A DNA stretch of 64,000 nucleotides from assembly GCF_007993795.1 (NCBI RefSeq), contig NZ_CP042476.1:1488001-1552000 (forward strand). Reading direction: 5' to 3'. Made by a program: the position numbers and the translations under genes. This document shows, piece by piece, positions 25,832-35,840 of the stretch (position 1 is the stretch's first letter; each line of letters opens with the position of its first letter). This stretch comes from Antarcticibacterium arcticum (GTDB taxonomy: Bacteria > Bacteroidota > Bacteroidia > Flavobacteriales > Flavobacteriaceae). The notes beneath the pieces are model-generated. The model was not told where the DNA came from. It was given only the letters and a program-made list of their open reading frames with translations, and made no database searches.

Positions 25832-27265
25832 ATGCCCAAAAACAAGAATTACCGGGAGGCCCTTACATCTCCAATATTTCATACAATATCTAAGGCTGCA
25901 GATGATTTGGAACTGGATACCTATGTAATTGGGGGCTTTGTGAGGGATCTTCTGCTGGACCGGGGAAATCATAAAGATATTGACGTGGTAGCCGTAGGAA
26001 GCGGGATTTTGCTGGCAAAAAAGGTTTCAAAATTACTTCTTCATACTCCAAAAGTACAGGTTTTCAAGAACTATGGCACGGCCATGCTTAGGGACGGGGA
26101 TCTTGAAATTGAGTTTGTAGGTGCACGAAAAGAGAGCTATTCCTACGACAGCCGGAATCCTGTTGTTGAAGACGGTACGCTGGAAGATGACCAGAACCGT
26201 CGTGATTTCACTATCAACACTTTAGCGCTTAGCCTTAACGGCAAAGACTTTGGTAATATTCTGGACCCTTTTAACGGCCTGAAAGATCTGAATTCACAAA
26301 TTATAAGGACTCCGCTGGATCCTGATATCACTTATTCTGATGATCCTCTTCGAATGTTAAGAGCTATCAGGTTTGCTACCCAGCTTAATTTCACGATAGA
26401 ACCTAAATCCCTGAAGGCCATTACGCGAAACAAGGACAGGATCCAGATCATTTCCCGGGAGCGCATTACAGATGAGCTAAATAAGATCCTGCTTACTGAA
26501 AAACCTTCGGTAGGCTTTGCGCTTTTGCATAAAACCGGATTGCTACCTCTTATCCTTCCCCAGCTAACTGCCCTCGAGGGAATTGAGGAAGTGGAGGGCC
26601 AGCGGCATAAAGATAATTTCTGGCACACCCTGGAAGTGGTAGATAATATTGCCCCTCATACAGATGACCTCTGGTTGCGTTGGGCGGCGCTTTTACATGA
26701 CATTGGAAAAGCACCTACCAAGAAATTTCACAAGAAAATTGGCTGGACCTTTCATGGCCATGAATTCATGGGAGCAAAAATGGTTTACCAACTGTTTAAA
26801 AACCTGCGCCTCCCTTTGAATGAAAAGATGAAATACGTTCAAAAGCTGGTTTTAATGAGCAGCAGGCCAATCGTGATCGCAGATGAAAAGGTAACCGACT
26901 CGGCAGTGAGAAGGTTGGTATTTGATGCCGGAGATGATATTGAGGATCTTATGACCTTGTGCGAGGCAGATATCACCACCAAAAACCCCAACCGGTTTAA
27001 GAAATATCACAACAACTTTAAAAAAGTTCGCAAAAAAATAAAAGAGGTTGAAGAGAAAGATCACATCAGGAATTTCCAACCTCCGGTAAGTGGGGAGGAA
27101 ATTATGGAAACATTTGATCTAAAACCTTCCAAAGAAATTGGGATCATAAAGGATGCTATTAAAGAAGCGATCCTGGAAGGAGAGATCCCTAATGAATATA
27201 GTGCTGCAAAGGAATTCATGATCAAAAAAGGAATTTCCCTTGGCCTGGTCCCCGGTAACCAATAA
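25832..27265 (+). CDS. CCA-adding tRNA nucleotidyltransferase with HD domain
   Basis: A 477-residue class II nucleotidyltransferase that builds or repairs the 3' CCA of tRNA. Catalytic motif: GGFVRDLLLDRGNHKDIDVV near residues 31-50, then RRDFTINTLALSL and the RNA-binding YSDDPLRMLRAIRFATQL. A C-terminal HD domain (LLHDIGKAPTKKF and HGHEFMGAKM) indicates added phosphohydrolase activity, as in proteobacterial Cca. Coupled to tsaC with only 2 bases between them. An exact distinction from poly(A) polymerase is not certain, but a single such gene in Bacteroidetes is usually the CCA enzyme. Confidence 0.9.
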   Translation: MPKNKNYREALTSPIFHTISKAADDLELDTYVIGGFVRDLLLDRGNHKDIDVVAVGSGILLAKKVSKLLLHTPKVQVFKNYGTAMLRDGDLEIEFVGARKESYSYDSRNPVVEDGTLEDDQNRRDFTINTLALSLNGKDFGNILDPFNGLKDLNSQIIRTPLDPDITYSDDPLRMLRAIRFATQLNFTIEPKSLKAITRNKDRIQIISRERITDELNKILLTEKPSVGFALLHKTGLLPLILPQLTALEGIEEVEGQRHKDNFWHTLEVVDNIAPHTDDLWLRWAALLHDIGKAPTKKFHKKIGWTFHGHEFMGAKMVYQLFKNLRLPLNEKMKYVQKLVLMSSRPIVIADEKVTDSAVRRLVFDAGDDIEDLMTLCEADITTKNPNRFKKYHNNFKKVRKKIKEVEEKDHIRNFQPPVSGEEIMETFDLKPSKEIGIIKDAIKEAILEGEIPNEYSAAKEFMIKKGISLGLVPGNQ

Positions 27266-27309
27266 TTAAACCGGAATAATTTATTGAGTGGTTTAAGAAT
27301 ATCTCACAA

Positions 27310-28323
27310 ATGAAGGACAATAAAAAGGTTGTTTACTGGCTGTTCACGGGTTGCTTTCTTATTTTTATTATGGTTATTGTTGGAGGTATAACCCGCCTCA
27401 CTAACTCCGGTCTTTCTATGACCGATTATAAGCTTATAACCGAAACCATCCCACCGCTTACCGAAGAGGCATGGATAGCAGAATTTGAGCGGTACAAACA
27501 ATTTCCTGAATATCAGAAACTGCATTTCCATTTTGAACTGGAAGATTTTAAAGAGATCTATTTCTGGGAATGGTTTCACCGCGTAATTGGCAGAGTTATA
27601 GGCATTGTCTTCATTATTCCCTTCTTATATTTCCTGTTCACCCGGCAGCTCACCCGCTCCACCATTAAAAAATCCATTGTCCTGTTTGCACTTGGTGCCT
27701 TCCAGGGATTCCTGGGTTGGTATATGGTAAAAAGCGGGCTGGTAGATATGCCCGCTGTTAGCCATTACAGGCTTGCTGCCCACCTCACTACCGCATTTAT
27801 CACTTTTGCATTTACGTTCTGGGTTGCCTTGGATATCATCTATCCTGAAAAAATACAAATTAATAAGGCCTTTAGAAATCTTGTGCGCGTTGGCATGATC
27901 ATCCTTCTGGTGCAGATAATATGGGGAGCTTTTGTGGCGGGGCTTGATGCGGGATTAATTCACAATACCTGGCCTATGATGAATGAGGGTAAGCTTATTC
28001 ATGAAACTGTTTATATTGAGCAAAACCCTGTATGGCGCAATTTTATTGAAGGAAAAAGCGGGGTGCAATTTGTTCACAGATATTTAGCCTATGCCGTAGT
28101 AGCTATTATTGGCTATATTTGGTACAGGTCAAGGAAGTTAACACTTAGTGTTTTACAAAAAAGGGCGATAGATTCCCTGCTTATCCTGGTTTTTGTTCAA
28201 TTCCTGCTGGGGGTACTAACCTTAATTTACGCGGTGCCGCTTTGGCTTGGAGTTGCTCACCAGGTAGGTGCATTTTTTCTGTTAACCGCAATGACCTATA
28301 CCCTACATCGATTCACCCGTTAA
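27310..28323 (+). CDS. ctaA: Heme A synthase, CtaA/COX15 family
   Basis: A 337-residue inner-membrane monooxygenase that oxidises the heme O methyl group to give heme A for cytochrome oxidase. Eight hydrophobic segments carry the family histidines: GGITRLTNSGLSM, WEWFHRVIGRVIG, SHYRLAAHLTTAF, QFVHRYLAYAV and VAHQVGAFFLL. The hydrophilic insertion HNTWPMMNEGKLI is typical of COX15-like members. No oxidase or protoheme farnesyltransferase gene is adjacent. It has its own gap of 44 bases after the CCA gene. Confidence 0.93.
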   Translation: MKDNKKVVYWLFTGCFLIFIMVIVGGITRLTNSGLSMTDYKLITETIPPLTEEAWIAEFERYKQFPEYQKLHFHFELEDFKEIYFWEWFHRVIGRVIGIVFIIPFLYFLFTRQLTRSTIKKSIVLFALGAFQGFLGWYMVKSGLVDMPAVSHYRLAAHLTTAFITFAFTFWVALDIIYPEKIQINKAFRNLVRVGMIILLVQIIWGAFVAGLDAGLIHNTWPMMNEGKLIHETVYIEQNPVWRNFIEGKSGVQFVHRYLAYAVVAIIGYIWYRSRKLTLSVLQKRAIDSLLILVFVQFLLGVLTLIYAVPLWLGVAHQVGAFFLLTAMTYTLHRFTR

Positions 28324-28346
28324 CCTGAATTTCAAATCAAAAACTG

Positions 28347-28354
28347 TATATTTG
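28347..28354 (+). promoter_or_regulatory. Candidate -7 element of the pRiA4b-like gene
   Basis: TATATTTG is an exact TAnnTTTG, followed by GCAG and the ATG 20 bases downstream. TTTC at about 28330 could be a degenerate -33. Confidence 0.5.
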
Positions 28355-28373
28355 CAGTCCAAAAATTTTAAGT

Positions 28374-28883
28374 ATGGTTTACCGTTTCAGAGTAATTCTT
28401 GATGCCGAAGAAGATGTTTTTCGCGATATTGAACTTTTAGAGGAAAGCACCCTGGAAGATTTTCATAATTCTATTATCAACGCTTTTGGCTTTGATGGCA
28501 ATGAAATGGCCGCATTCTATATAAGCGATGAAACCTGGAACCAGGGCGAAGAGATATCACAATTTGACTTTGGAGATGGAGAGGATCCTGTGAGGTTAAT
28601 GAATGAGACCACGCTGGACAGCATTTTTTCTGAAGATCAAACCAAACTAATTTATGTCTACGACTTCCTGAGCATGTGGACCTTCCTGATAGAACTAGGC
28701 GAAATTGCTGAAGTTGAAGAAGGTAGGGATTATCCAAATCTTATGTTTGTGCACGGGCAGATTCCACTTGAAGCTCCCGATAAAGAATTTATTGCAGAAA
28801 AGGACGAATTTGGCGATGATTATGATTCCGAATTTGATGTTGACGACTACGATGACCTGTCATTCGACGAGAACTGGAATTAA
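28374..28883 (+). CDS. pRiA4b ORF-3-like domain protein
   Basis: A 169-residue acidic protein. The fold resembles the pRiA4b ORF-3 / IS1096 passenger TnpR-like domain: MVYRFRVILDAEEDVFRDIE at the start, then LEDFHNSIINAFGFD, FDFGDGEDPVRLM, and LIYVYDFLSMWTFLIELG. The C-terminal 25 residues are almost all Asp/Glu and hydrophobic. Despite the database name there is no transposon here. The function is unknown. It is transcribed alone, from a clear -7 element. Confidence 0.8.
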   Translation: MVYRFRVILDAEEDVFRDIELLEESTLEDFHNSIINAFGFDGNEMAAFYISDETWNQGEEISQFDFGDGEDPVRLMNETTLDSIFSEDQTKLIYVYDFLSMWTFLIELGEIAEVEEGRDYPNLMFVHGQIPLEAPDKEFIAEKDEFGDDYDSEFDVDDYDDLSFDENWN

Positions 28884-28953
28884 TTTTTCATAACACAGGA
28901 TTCCAGATGGTTAATAACTAGTAATTATTAACCTAAACGTCATTCAACATTTT

Positions 28954-29003
28954 CACCGGATTTTATTATAATTGCCCCTGCCCGCCGGCAGCATATTCCG
29001 GTG
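28954..29003. repeat. Nested inverted repeat upstream of the nucleoid-associated gene
   Basis: CACCGGA (28954-28960) pairs with TCCGGTG (28997-29003), and inside it CTGCC (28978-28982) pairs with GGCAG (28987-28991). There is no T-run. The region up to 29052 has two copies of TACTCAAT (about 29023 and 29044) in AT-rich sequence. Function unknown; it may be a degenerate palindromic repeat or a regulatory structure. Confidence 0.35.
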
Positions 29004-29062
29004 CGTAAATCAATATAATTAGTACTCAATTCTTAATATTCACTACTCAATACTAAAACCGC

Positions 29063-30121
29063 ATGATCAACTTATATAACGCTCAAATTGAATCCCTTTC
29101 CATTCACCGTGTAGGAAATAAAAGCCGAAACGAGAATATCTTTCTTTCAGGGGAACCATTTCAGCTTAATGATGAGATCACGCCATTGATAAAGGAATAT
29201 TTCCTGAAGCCCTTCCGCGAGAAAGAGGAAAATTACTTTCAGTTCTTTCACGAAACCGACCTGGAGTTCAATGAACTGTACAATCTTTCAAATCAAATCT
29301 TTGACAACCCTGGTAATATTCACGAGGTTTCAAAAAAGATAACCACATTATTGTTTGAGCAGTCAACTCATCCGCATATTAAAAGCGGGGAAGTGTATGT
29401 GGTTTATTTTGAAAATATGTTGTTGGACAATGAGAAGGTTTCGGCAATAGGAATCTTTAAGTCTGAATTAAAACACGACTTTCTTCAATTCCAGGAAAAA
29501 GGAACTACGCTGGAGATGATCATTCAGCAGGGAATTAATATTCAGAAATTGGATAAAGGCGCCATTATTTTTAACAAGGACCGCGAGGAGGGTTACAAGA
29601 TCCTTTCTGTAGATTCCAATAAATACGACACCAAATACTGGGTGGAGAATTTCCTGGGAGTAGATGTGCTTGCCGATAATAATTTCTATACCAAGAAGTA
29701 TTTAAAGTTTTGCCAGAATTTCGCCAAAGACGTGGTTTTACCTGCCGAGGATAAAAAACAGGAGGTAATGTTCATGAACCGCAGTGTAGATTATTTCGCT
29801 AAAAATGACGAGTTCGAGGAGACGGCATTCATGAACTCAGTTATTGATAATCCGGACCTTATGCCGGAATTCAGAAACTACAAGACTGAAAAAGCCCCCA
29901 AATATAAGATCGAGGACCTTACTACTTTTCCCATTGCCAATACCGCGGTAACCGCCGCCAGAAAATCTATCAAGAACGTAATCAACCTTGACACAAATAT
30001 TCAGATAAAACTGGATTTCATCAATCCCGAATCTGCTGAAAAATTCGTAGAAAAAGGTTGGGATGAGGAAAAGCAGATGTATTATTACCTGGTATATTTC
30101 AACAAAGAAGAAAAGAGTTAA
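29063..30121 (+). CDS. Nucleoid-associated protein, 37-kDa NdpA family
   Basis: A 352-residue protein of the NdpA/YejK nucleoid-associated family (PF04245-type). Features that fit: the N-terminal MINLYNAQIESLSIHRVGNK, the central YVVYFENMLLDNEKVSAIGIF, KYWVENFLGVDVLADNNF in the middle and a helical C-terminal part. It likely binds DNA and may help shape the chromosome. Its stop codon is immediately adjacent to the stop codon of the convergent unknown gene, so there is no intergenic DNA and no dedicated terminator. Confidence 0.88.
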   Translation: MINLYNAQIESLSIHRVGNKSRNENIFLSGEPFQLNDEITPLIKEYFLKPFREKEENYFQFFHETDLEFNELYNLSNQIFDNPGNIHEVSKKITTLLFEQSTHPHIKSGEVYVVYFENMLLDNEKVSAIGIFKSELKHDFLQFQEKGTTLEMIIQQGINIQKLDKGAIIFNKDREEGYKILSVDSNKYDTKYWVENFLGVDVLADNNFYTKKYLKFCQNFAKDVVLPAEDKKQEVMFMNRSVDYFAKNDEFEETAFMNSVIDNPDLMPEFRNYKTEKAPKYKIEDLTTFPIANTAVTAARKSIKNVINLDTNIQIKLDFINPESAEKFVEKGWDEEKQMYYYLVYFNKEEKS

Positions 30122-31183
30122 TTATTTAAGCACCTGGGTGCTGGTATCTTCATAATTTCTTCTAACAAATTCAAGGGCGGTACGCAGGATCTGGCCCATA
30201 CTACGCGCGCGTTTAAACTTGATGTCTTTTGTAAAGATGAACAGGTCACGCCGTAACTGACGTACATTTTCTTCAGTAGAAATATTGTCGTTTATCATAC
30301 ACCTTATAAGCTCCTTAAACCTTGTACTGGCATTGATCATCCTTTTGGCCAGCAGGGACCGCTCTTCCCTCCTGTACTGTTCTATGGAATTATCCTGCAG
30401 TTTTCGGGTAACAAGTTCTACCATCTTCAAATTCTCCTTAAAGAACTGCGGCCGGTATACCTTTAAATTGCCTTCATAACATTGCTGGTCAAAATCTATA
30501 GCCCTTATGGTATAATCTACATGGTCAAAATCGTGTGTAGGTATGATCACGTAATTGTACGAGCGCATATCTCCCAAAAGCCGCACCATACATCTTTCAT
30601 TAAATTTCACAAATTGCTTTGCTATCTGGGTCTTTGCACGTTCATTACACATAGGCAATTGTTCCTCAATAAAAACATCTCCGGGAATTCCGGCAATGTG
30701 CTCCTCGATGAGGGTATCCTTATAAACCAGGAAATTTATGCGGTGCGGGGATAGGATATGCTCCATCTCAAGGCCATAAATACGGGAGGCATCAGCCAGC
30801 TTTACATAGAAATAAGTAAAACTGTCATTCAATACATTTCTTACTTTAACCCGAAAGGGTTTTGAATTTCCGAAGGTGCAGTAATCAATAGCATCTATAT
30901 TTAAATATTCCAGGGAATCATCACTCCCATCAGAATGAAGGATGGTATAAACCTTTTTAAGGGAATCATCAATTTCCTTCCGCTCGGAATCTGAATAATA
31001 GCAGCGCACCCAAAGGGTGTCTTCATCATTGCGGTCATATACACTTACAGCGCCGGCAAAACGCAGAAGGTCATCATAAAATACCGGAATTTTTGTGTTG
31101 CGGTTATATTTTGCGAGGTAATTATTGAAACGTTCATTAACAGGAAAAGAAGGTTTTTTCCTGGACATTAATTTCTTCTCCAT
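30122..31183 (-). CDS. Unknown protein with a possible kinase-like catalytic loop
   Basis: A 353-residue basic protein that I do not recognise. The start at 31183 (or the nearby ATG at 31168) is favoured, because the longer frame to 31354 runs into the divergent ABC gene. In the second half, LLGDMRSYNYVII followed 20-odd residues later by IRAIDFDQQCYE resembles the HxDxxxxN ... DFD arrangement of the kinase-like fold. Upstream, VKVRNVLNDSFTYFYVKLAD could be the nucleotide-lysine strand. The C-terminal 100 residues are helical and rich in Arg. The call is an inference from short motifs only. Confidence 0.6.
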   Translation of the reverse strand: MEKKLMSRKKPSFPVNERFNNYLAKYNRNTKIPVFYDDLLRFAGAVSVYDRNDEDTLWVRCYYSDSERKEIDDSLKKVYTILHSDGSDDSLEYLNIDAIDYCTFGNSKPFRVKVRNVLNDSFTYFYVKLADASRIYGLEMEHILSPHRINFLVYKDTLIEEHIAGIPGDVFIEEQLPMCNERAKTQIAKQFVKFNERCMVRLLGDMRSYNYVIIPTHDFDHVDYTIRAIDFDQQCYEGNLKVYRPQFFKENLKMVELVTRKLQDNSIEQYRREERSLLAKRMINASTRFKELIRCMINDNISTEENVRQLRRDLFIFTKDIKFKRARSMGQILRTALEFVRRNYEDTSTQVLK

Positions 31184-31274
31184 AAAAGAGGTTTTTTCAA
31201 AAATACAGTTTCTCAATGAGTTCTCCTGTAACAAAACGTTAACTTCGCCGTCATATGTTAAAACATCTATTAGT

Positions 31275-32177
31275 TTGGAGACAATCTTAACCTTAAACAA
31301 TCTCACTAAAAAATTTGGTTCCCTTACAGCAGTAAACAATCTTTCTTTTACCATTAAGAAAGGGAATGTTTACGGTATCCTGGGGCCTAACGGCAGTGGA
31401 AAATCTACCACCCTGGGGATGGTCCTTAATGTTGTAAACAAAACAGGTGGAGATTTTCATTGGTTTGGTGGGAATAATTCTACGCATGAAGCTTTAAAGC
31501 AGGTTGGCGCTATCATTGAGCATCCAAATTTCTATCCTTATATGACTGCGGCCCAAAACCTGGCCCTGGTTTGTAAAATCAAGGGTGTGAGACCGGAGAA
31601 AATTTCAGAAAAACTTGAAGTTGTAGGACTACTGGATAGGAAAGACATCAAATTTCGCACGTTTTCCCTGGGAATGAAACAACGGCTGGCCATAGCTTCT
31701 GCACTTTTAAATGACCCTGAGATTTTGATCCTTGACGAACCAACCAATGGCCTTGACCCACAGGGAATACATCAAATAAGGGAAATTATAAGGCAAATTG
31801 CAGCCACCGGAACAACAATACTGCTGGCTTCACATTTACTTGATGAAGTTGAAAAAGTATGTTCTCATGTGGTGATCATACGCAAAGGTGAAAAACTATA
31901 CAGCGGGCGGGTGGATGAGATGAATGCCAGCCACGGATTTTTTGAATTAAGATCTTCGGAACCCGAAAAATTGCAAACAGTCCTTGCCGAACACCTTTCG
32001 ATAGGAAAAATAAACTTTCAGGATGGGTTGATAACCGCATTTCTTGATGAACCCCTGGATGCCGAAGTATTGAATTCCTATTTATTCAGCAAGGGAATTG
32101 TGCTTTCCTACCTTGTGAAAAGAAAAGAAAGCCTGGAAGAGCAGTTTTTACAGTTAACCAACCAAATTTCCAACTAG
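31275..32177 (+). CDS. ABC transporter ATP-binding protein
   Basis: A 300-residue cytosolic ATPase of an ABC-2 type exporter. Walker A GPNGSGKST (about 38-46), the signature FSLGMKQRLAIASALL, Walker B EILILDEPTNGLDP and H-loop LLASHLLDEVEKV. The expected N-terminus (METILTLNNLTKKFG) requires the TTG at 31275, which replaces ATG; the frame continues upstream to 31125 without family similarity. The permease follows after one base. The transported substrate is unknown. Confidence 0.92.
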   Translation: METILTLNNLTKKFGSLTAVNNLSFTIKKGNVYGILGPNGSGKSTTLGMVLNVVNKTGGDFHWFGGNNSTHEALKQVGAIIEHPNFYPYMTAAQNLALVCKIKGVRPEKISEKLEVVGLLDRKDIKFRTFSLGMKQRLAIASALLNDPEILILDEPTNGLDPQGIHQIREIIRQIAATGTTILLASHLLDEVEKVCSHVVIIRKGEKLYSGRVDEMNASHGFFELRSSEPEKLQTVLAEHLSIGKINFQDGLITAFLDEPLDAEVLNSYLFSKGIVLSYLVKRKESLEEQFLQLTNQISN

Positions 32178-32178
32178 A

Positions 32179-33015
32179 ATGCTACGATTACTCGACATAG
32201 AATTACATAAACTGAAATACAGCCGGTCTGCAAAGATCTTAATCACCACTTATTTCATCCTGATTACTTTTATTGCACTAATCGCATCCATAGAATTTAA
32301 TATTGGTCAGGTGCATTTCAGGGTGGCCGACCAGGGGATCTTTAACTTTCCCTTTATCTGGCATTTCAATAGTTATATTGCTGCACTTTTAAAATTATTC
32401 CTCGCAATAGTAATTGTTTCCATGATGTCTAATGAGTATAGCAATAGAACCCTCAAACAAAACCTTATAGATGGCTTGAGCAAAAGGGAATTCATTCTCT
32501 CCAAATTCCTCACCGTTGTGCTGTTTGCCTTTATTTCCACGCTTTTCCTGTTTGTGGTTTCAATGATCCTGGGCTATTCTTTTTCTGATTATACAGAGTT
32601 TTCAATAGTATTTTCAGATATGGAATACCTGCTTGCTTATTTTATAAAACTTACCGCTTTCTTTTCCTTCTGCTTATTCCTTGGGGTTTTGGTAAAAAGA
32701 TCGGCCTTCGCTCTCGGGTTTCTTTTTATATGGTGGATCCTTGAAAATATTCTGAATGGTATACTTACATGGAGGATATTCCGGGACTCTAATATCGCCG
32801 AAAATATAATGCAGTTCTTTCCACTTACTGCAATGAGCAACCTGGTAGTAGAACCATTTTCAAGGCTGAGTTTTATTCAAACAGCTGCTACCCAATTGGG
32901 GTCAGAATTTGAGAAAGATTACAGCGTACATTGGTATCAATTGCTCATTGTAATGATCTGGACCTTTCTTTTCATATTTTTCTCTCACAGATTACTTCTA
33001 AAGAGAGATTTATAA
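32179..33015 (+). CDS. ABC transporter permease (ABC-2 type)
   Basis: A 278-residue membrane protein with about six hydrophobic segments and the N-terminal charged stretch LRLLDIELHKLKYSRSAKILI typical of ABC-2 permeases. NEYSNRTLKQNLIDGLSKREFILSKF is the conserved cytoplasmic coupling region. It pairs with the ATPase one base upstream. The substrate is not evident; it precedes an exported surface protein, but no functional tie is shown. Confidence 0.88.
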   Translation: MLRLLDIELHKLKYSRSAKILITTYFILITFIALIASIEFNIGQVHFRVADQGIFNFPFIWHFNSYIAALLKLFLAIVIVSMMSNEYSNRTLKQNLIDGLSKREFILSKFLTVVLFAFISTLFLFVVSMILGYSFSDYTEFSIVFSDMEYLLAYFIKLTAFFSFCLFLGVLVKRSAFALGFLFIWWILENILNGILTWRIFRDSNIAENIMQFFPLTAMSNLVVEPFSRLSFIQTAATQLGSEFEKDYSVHWYQLLIVMIWTFLFIFFSHRLLLKRDL

Positions 33016-33038
33016 ATAACTTAGCGGGAAATGAAAAC

Positions 33039-35782
33039 ATGAAGATTCCTGCTTTCCTTTTTTTCTTTTTCCTATTGCTGGCAGGGCAGCATGCCTTTGC
33101 CCAGCGGGAAGCGGCCCATTGGTTTTTTGGTGATAGGGCAGGTTTAAATTTTAACAGCGGTTTTCCCGTACCCCAAAGTGGCAGTCTGCAAACCCAGGAA
33201 GGTTCCGCCACCATCTCAGACCGAAATGGGAACCTATTGTTTTATACAGATGGGGTGCAGGTCTATGACCGCCGGCATAACCGAATGCCCAATGGTTATG
33301 GCCTAAACGGGGATGTTTCCAGTACCCAGTCTGCCCTTATAGTGCCCCAACCGGGGAATCCCGGTTTATATTTCATTTTTACGGTAGATAAACCCGATTA
33401 TTTCGGGGATGGTGAAGATCCAATTGACGGGCTTAATTACAGCGTGGTAAATATGTCCCTAAATGGCGGATTTGGAGATGTGGTCCCGGCAAGTAAAAAC
33501 ACTCCTCTGGTCACCTATAATTCGGCCGATGCCCTGGAGAATGAATACAAGAGTTCAGAAAAAATCTCAGCCGTTTTACATGCCGATGGAAGTTCCTACT
33601 GGGTTGTTACCCATCATACCAACAAATTTTATGCTTTCAAGGTGACCACTGCAGGTGTTAATACTACCCCTGTGATATCAGTTTCTCCTAATAATGTTCC
33701 CCCATAATAAGCGAACAGGGGGTTAATATTACAGCGATTGGTTATATGAAGATCTCTCCCGATGGTAAAAAACTTGCAGCGGCATACAGCTCCACAAGGC
33801 TGGGAAGCGAACGAACAGGGACCAAAAATTCCGGTAAAGTATTTTTATATGATTTTAATGACCAGACAGGGCAGGTAAGCAACGAAGAACTTCTCCTTTT
33901 TGACAGTTATCCATATGGTGTTGAATTCTCACCTAAATCAACAAAGTTATATATCACCGCAAATATTTATGATGACAGGGATGTAATGCTGAAAAGTGAA
34001 CTATATCAATACGATCTGGAAAGCGCTTCAATTTATAGTTCTCAAAAGGTTATTCATTCTTCCAATAATGTGGCAGGAGCCTTACAGTTGGCGATAGACG
34101 GAAGGATTTACCGTGCAGGTTATCCCATATTTGTGCAGCGCCACTCTCTGATGTCTGTGATAAAAAATCCTGAAGCCCTGCCCAATGGGGTCAATTATTC
34201 CCACAATTCCATCAATCTTGGTAATAATACCGTTAAACTTGGCTTACCTCCCTTTATACAATCTCTGTTTCTGAATAATTTTGATTTTGAGAATTTATGT
34301 TTTGGAGATGAAACTCATTTTTTTCTCACCAGTGATGAACCATATACTTCAATTAAATGGGATTTTGGAGATGGAAACACCGCGACAGGAAGTGAAGTTT
34401 ATCATACCTATGCTTCTCCGGGCACCTATATAGTGACTCAAACGAGAACCCTTAACGGAGAGGAATTTGAACCTGCCAAAAAAGAATTGACCATTGTAGA
34501 TATTCCGGAGGTTTTACAGAATTTTGAGCTCGTTCAATGCGACACAGGTGAAAATTCTACCGATGGAATCGCCACCTTCAACCTGCAACTTGCCAAGGAC
34601 GATATTACCCTTGGGAATGAAAATACCCAGGTGTTTTTCTACGAAACCAGGAATGAAGCCGTGGAGGATACGTTGAATGGAAATGCTTTGGATGATGTGT
34701 ATACCAACCGCACAGCCAACCAGGTGGTGTATGCCAAGGTTACAGCTTTTAATTCTATTTGTTATAGCATTACCGCTGTTACCCTTAAAACAAAAGACAG
34801 CATAGAGCTTGATCCCGAACCTGCACAAGGTTGCGATTTAGGGAATGGCGAAGCCGAATTTAATTTTCAGTCTATCGAAACAAGGGTGTTATCCCAGCTT
34901 AATTTATCCTCCAATATCGATCTTAGTTTCCATCTTACTGAAGAAGATGCGGCCATAGGAATAAATGCGCTTCCGGACCTTTATACCTCCCCGCCCACCA
35001 AGGTTTATATCAAGGCAATAAGTGATGGAATTTGTTATGGAGCTGGAAGCATTGAACTGGAGATCACCACTTTTCCACAACTTCAGGAGATCACGGAAAT
35101 GAGTGCCTGTTCCTCGCAGTTTCCGCTTACTTTAGGAACAGAACTTCAGTTTTCAGATGGTGTGGACTATGAATTTTTATGGAACACCGGGGAAACATCC
35201 CGTGAAATTCAGGTAAATGGTGGCGGGAGTTATTCCGTGGAAATTATTAATCCGGAGCTAGGCTGTGGCCGAACCCTGGAATTTTTAATAGAGGAATTTC
35301 CCGAGGCTAAAATTAACAATGTCGAGATACAAAGCAATGGGGAGGTAAGTGAGATTACGGTGATCACAAATAATGAAGAAGGCATTTTGTATGCGCTGGA
35401 TAATAAAGATGGCCCCTGGCAGGAGAGTCCTGTTTTCAGCAATGTGAGTTCAGGGCCCCATACGGTATATGTCACTACTGTAAATTCCTGCGGAATTGTA
35501 GAAAAAGAGATCCTTGTTTTTGGGTTTCCCTCTTTTTTTACCCCCAACAATGACGGTTATAATGACAGGTGGAAACCGGTCCAAATTGATGATGAGGATT
35601 ATACTGTCATAAGGATACAGATCTATGACCGTTATGGCAAACTTTTAAAACAACTGGATCCCGATAGCAGTGGTTGGGATGGCACTTTCAATGATCATTT
35701 GATGCCGGCAAATGATTACTGGTTTTTGGTGAATCTGGCCAATGGAAGAGAGTTTAAAGGCCATTTTTCCCTGATAAGATAA
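33039..35782 (+). pseudogene. T9SS type B surface protein with PKD domain, interrupted by a one-base deletion
   Basis: Two frames make one protein of about 914 residues once one C is added to the five-C run at 33699-33703: the first frame stops at 33705-33707 (VPP-stop), while the second reads PIISEQGVNITAIGYMKISPDGKK across the same place. The order is: signal peptide (MKIPAFLFFFFLLLAGQHAFA), a beta-propeller-like N-terminal half (WFFGDRAGLNF, GNLLFYTDGVQVYD, ISPDGKKLAAAYS), a PKD domain (IKWDFGDGNTATGS, about 440-510), repeats, and the C-terminal FFTPNNDGYNDRWKP and YDRYGKLLKQLDP block of the gliding motility-associated (type B) sorting domain. It is secreted by T9SS and anchored at the surface. 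The fault is a likely sequencing error or a phase-variable site. Confidence 0.87.
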
Positions 35783-35840
35783 GCCGTTTTGATTAGGCAG
35801 GATTATTGCGAGGTTTCGGGAAGCTAAGAAAAAGATTTTC

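Noticed and set aside
28374..28883. IS1096-type passenger gene as a sign of a transposon
   Set aside because: The domain name is historical; there is no transposase, terminal inverted repeat or target duplication around it.
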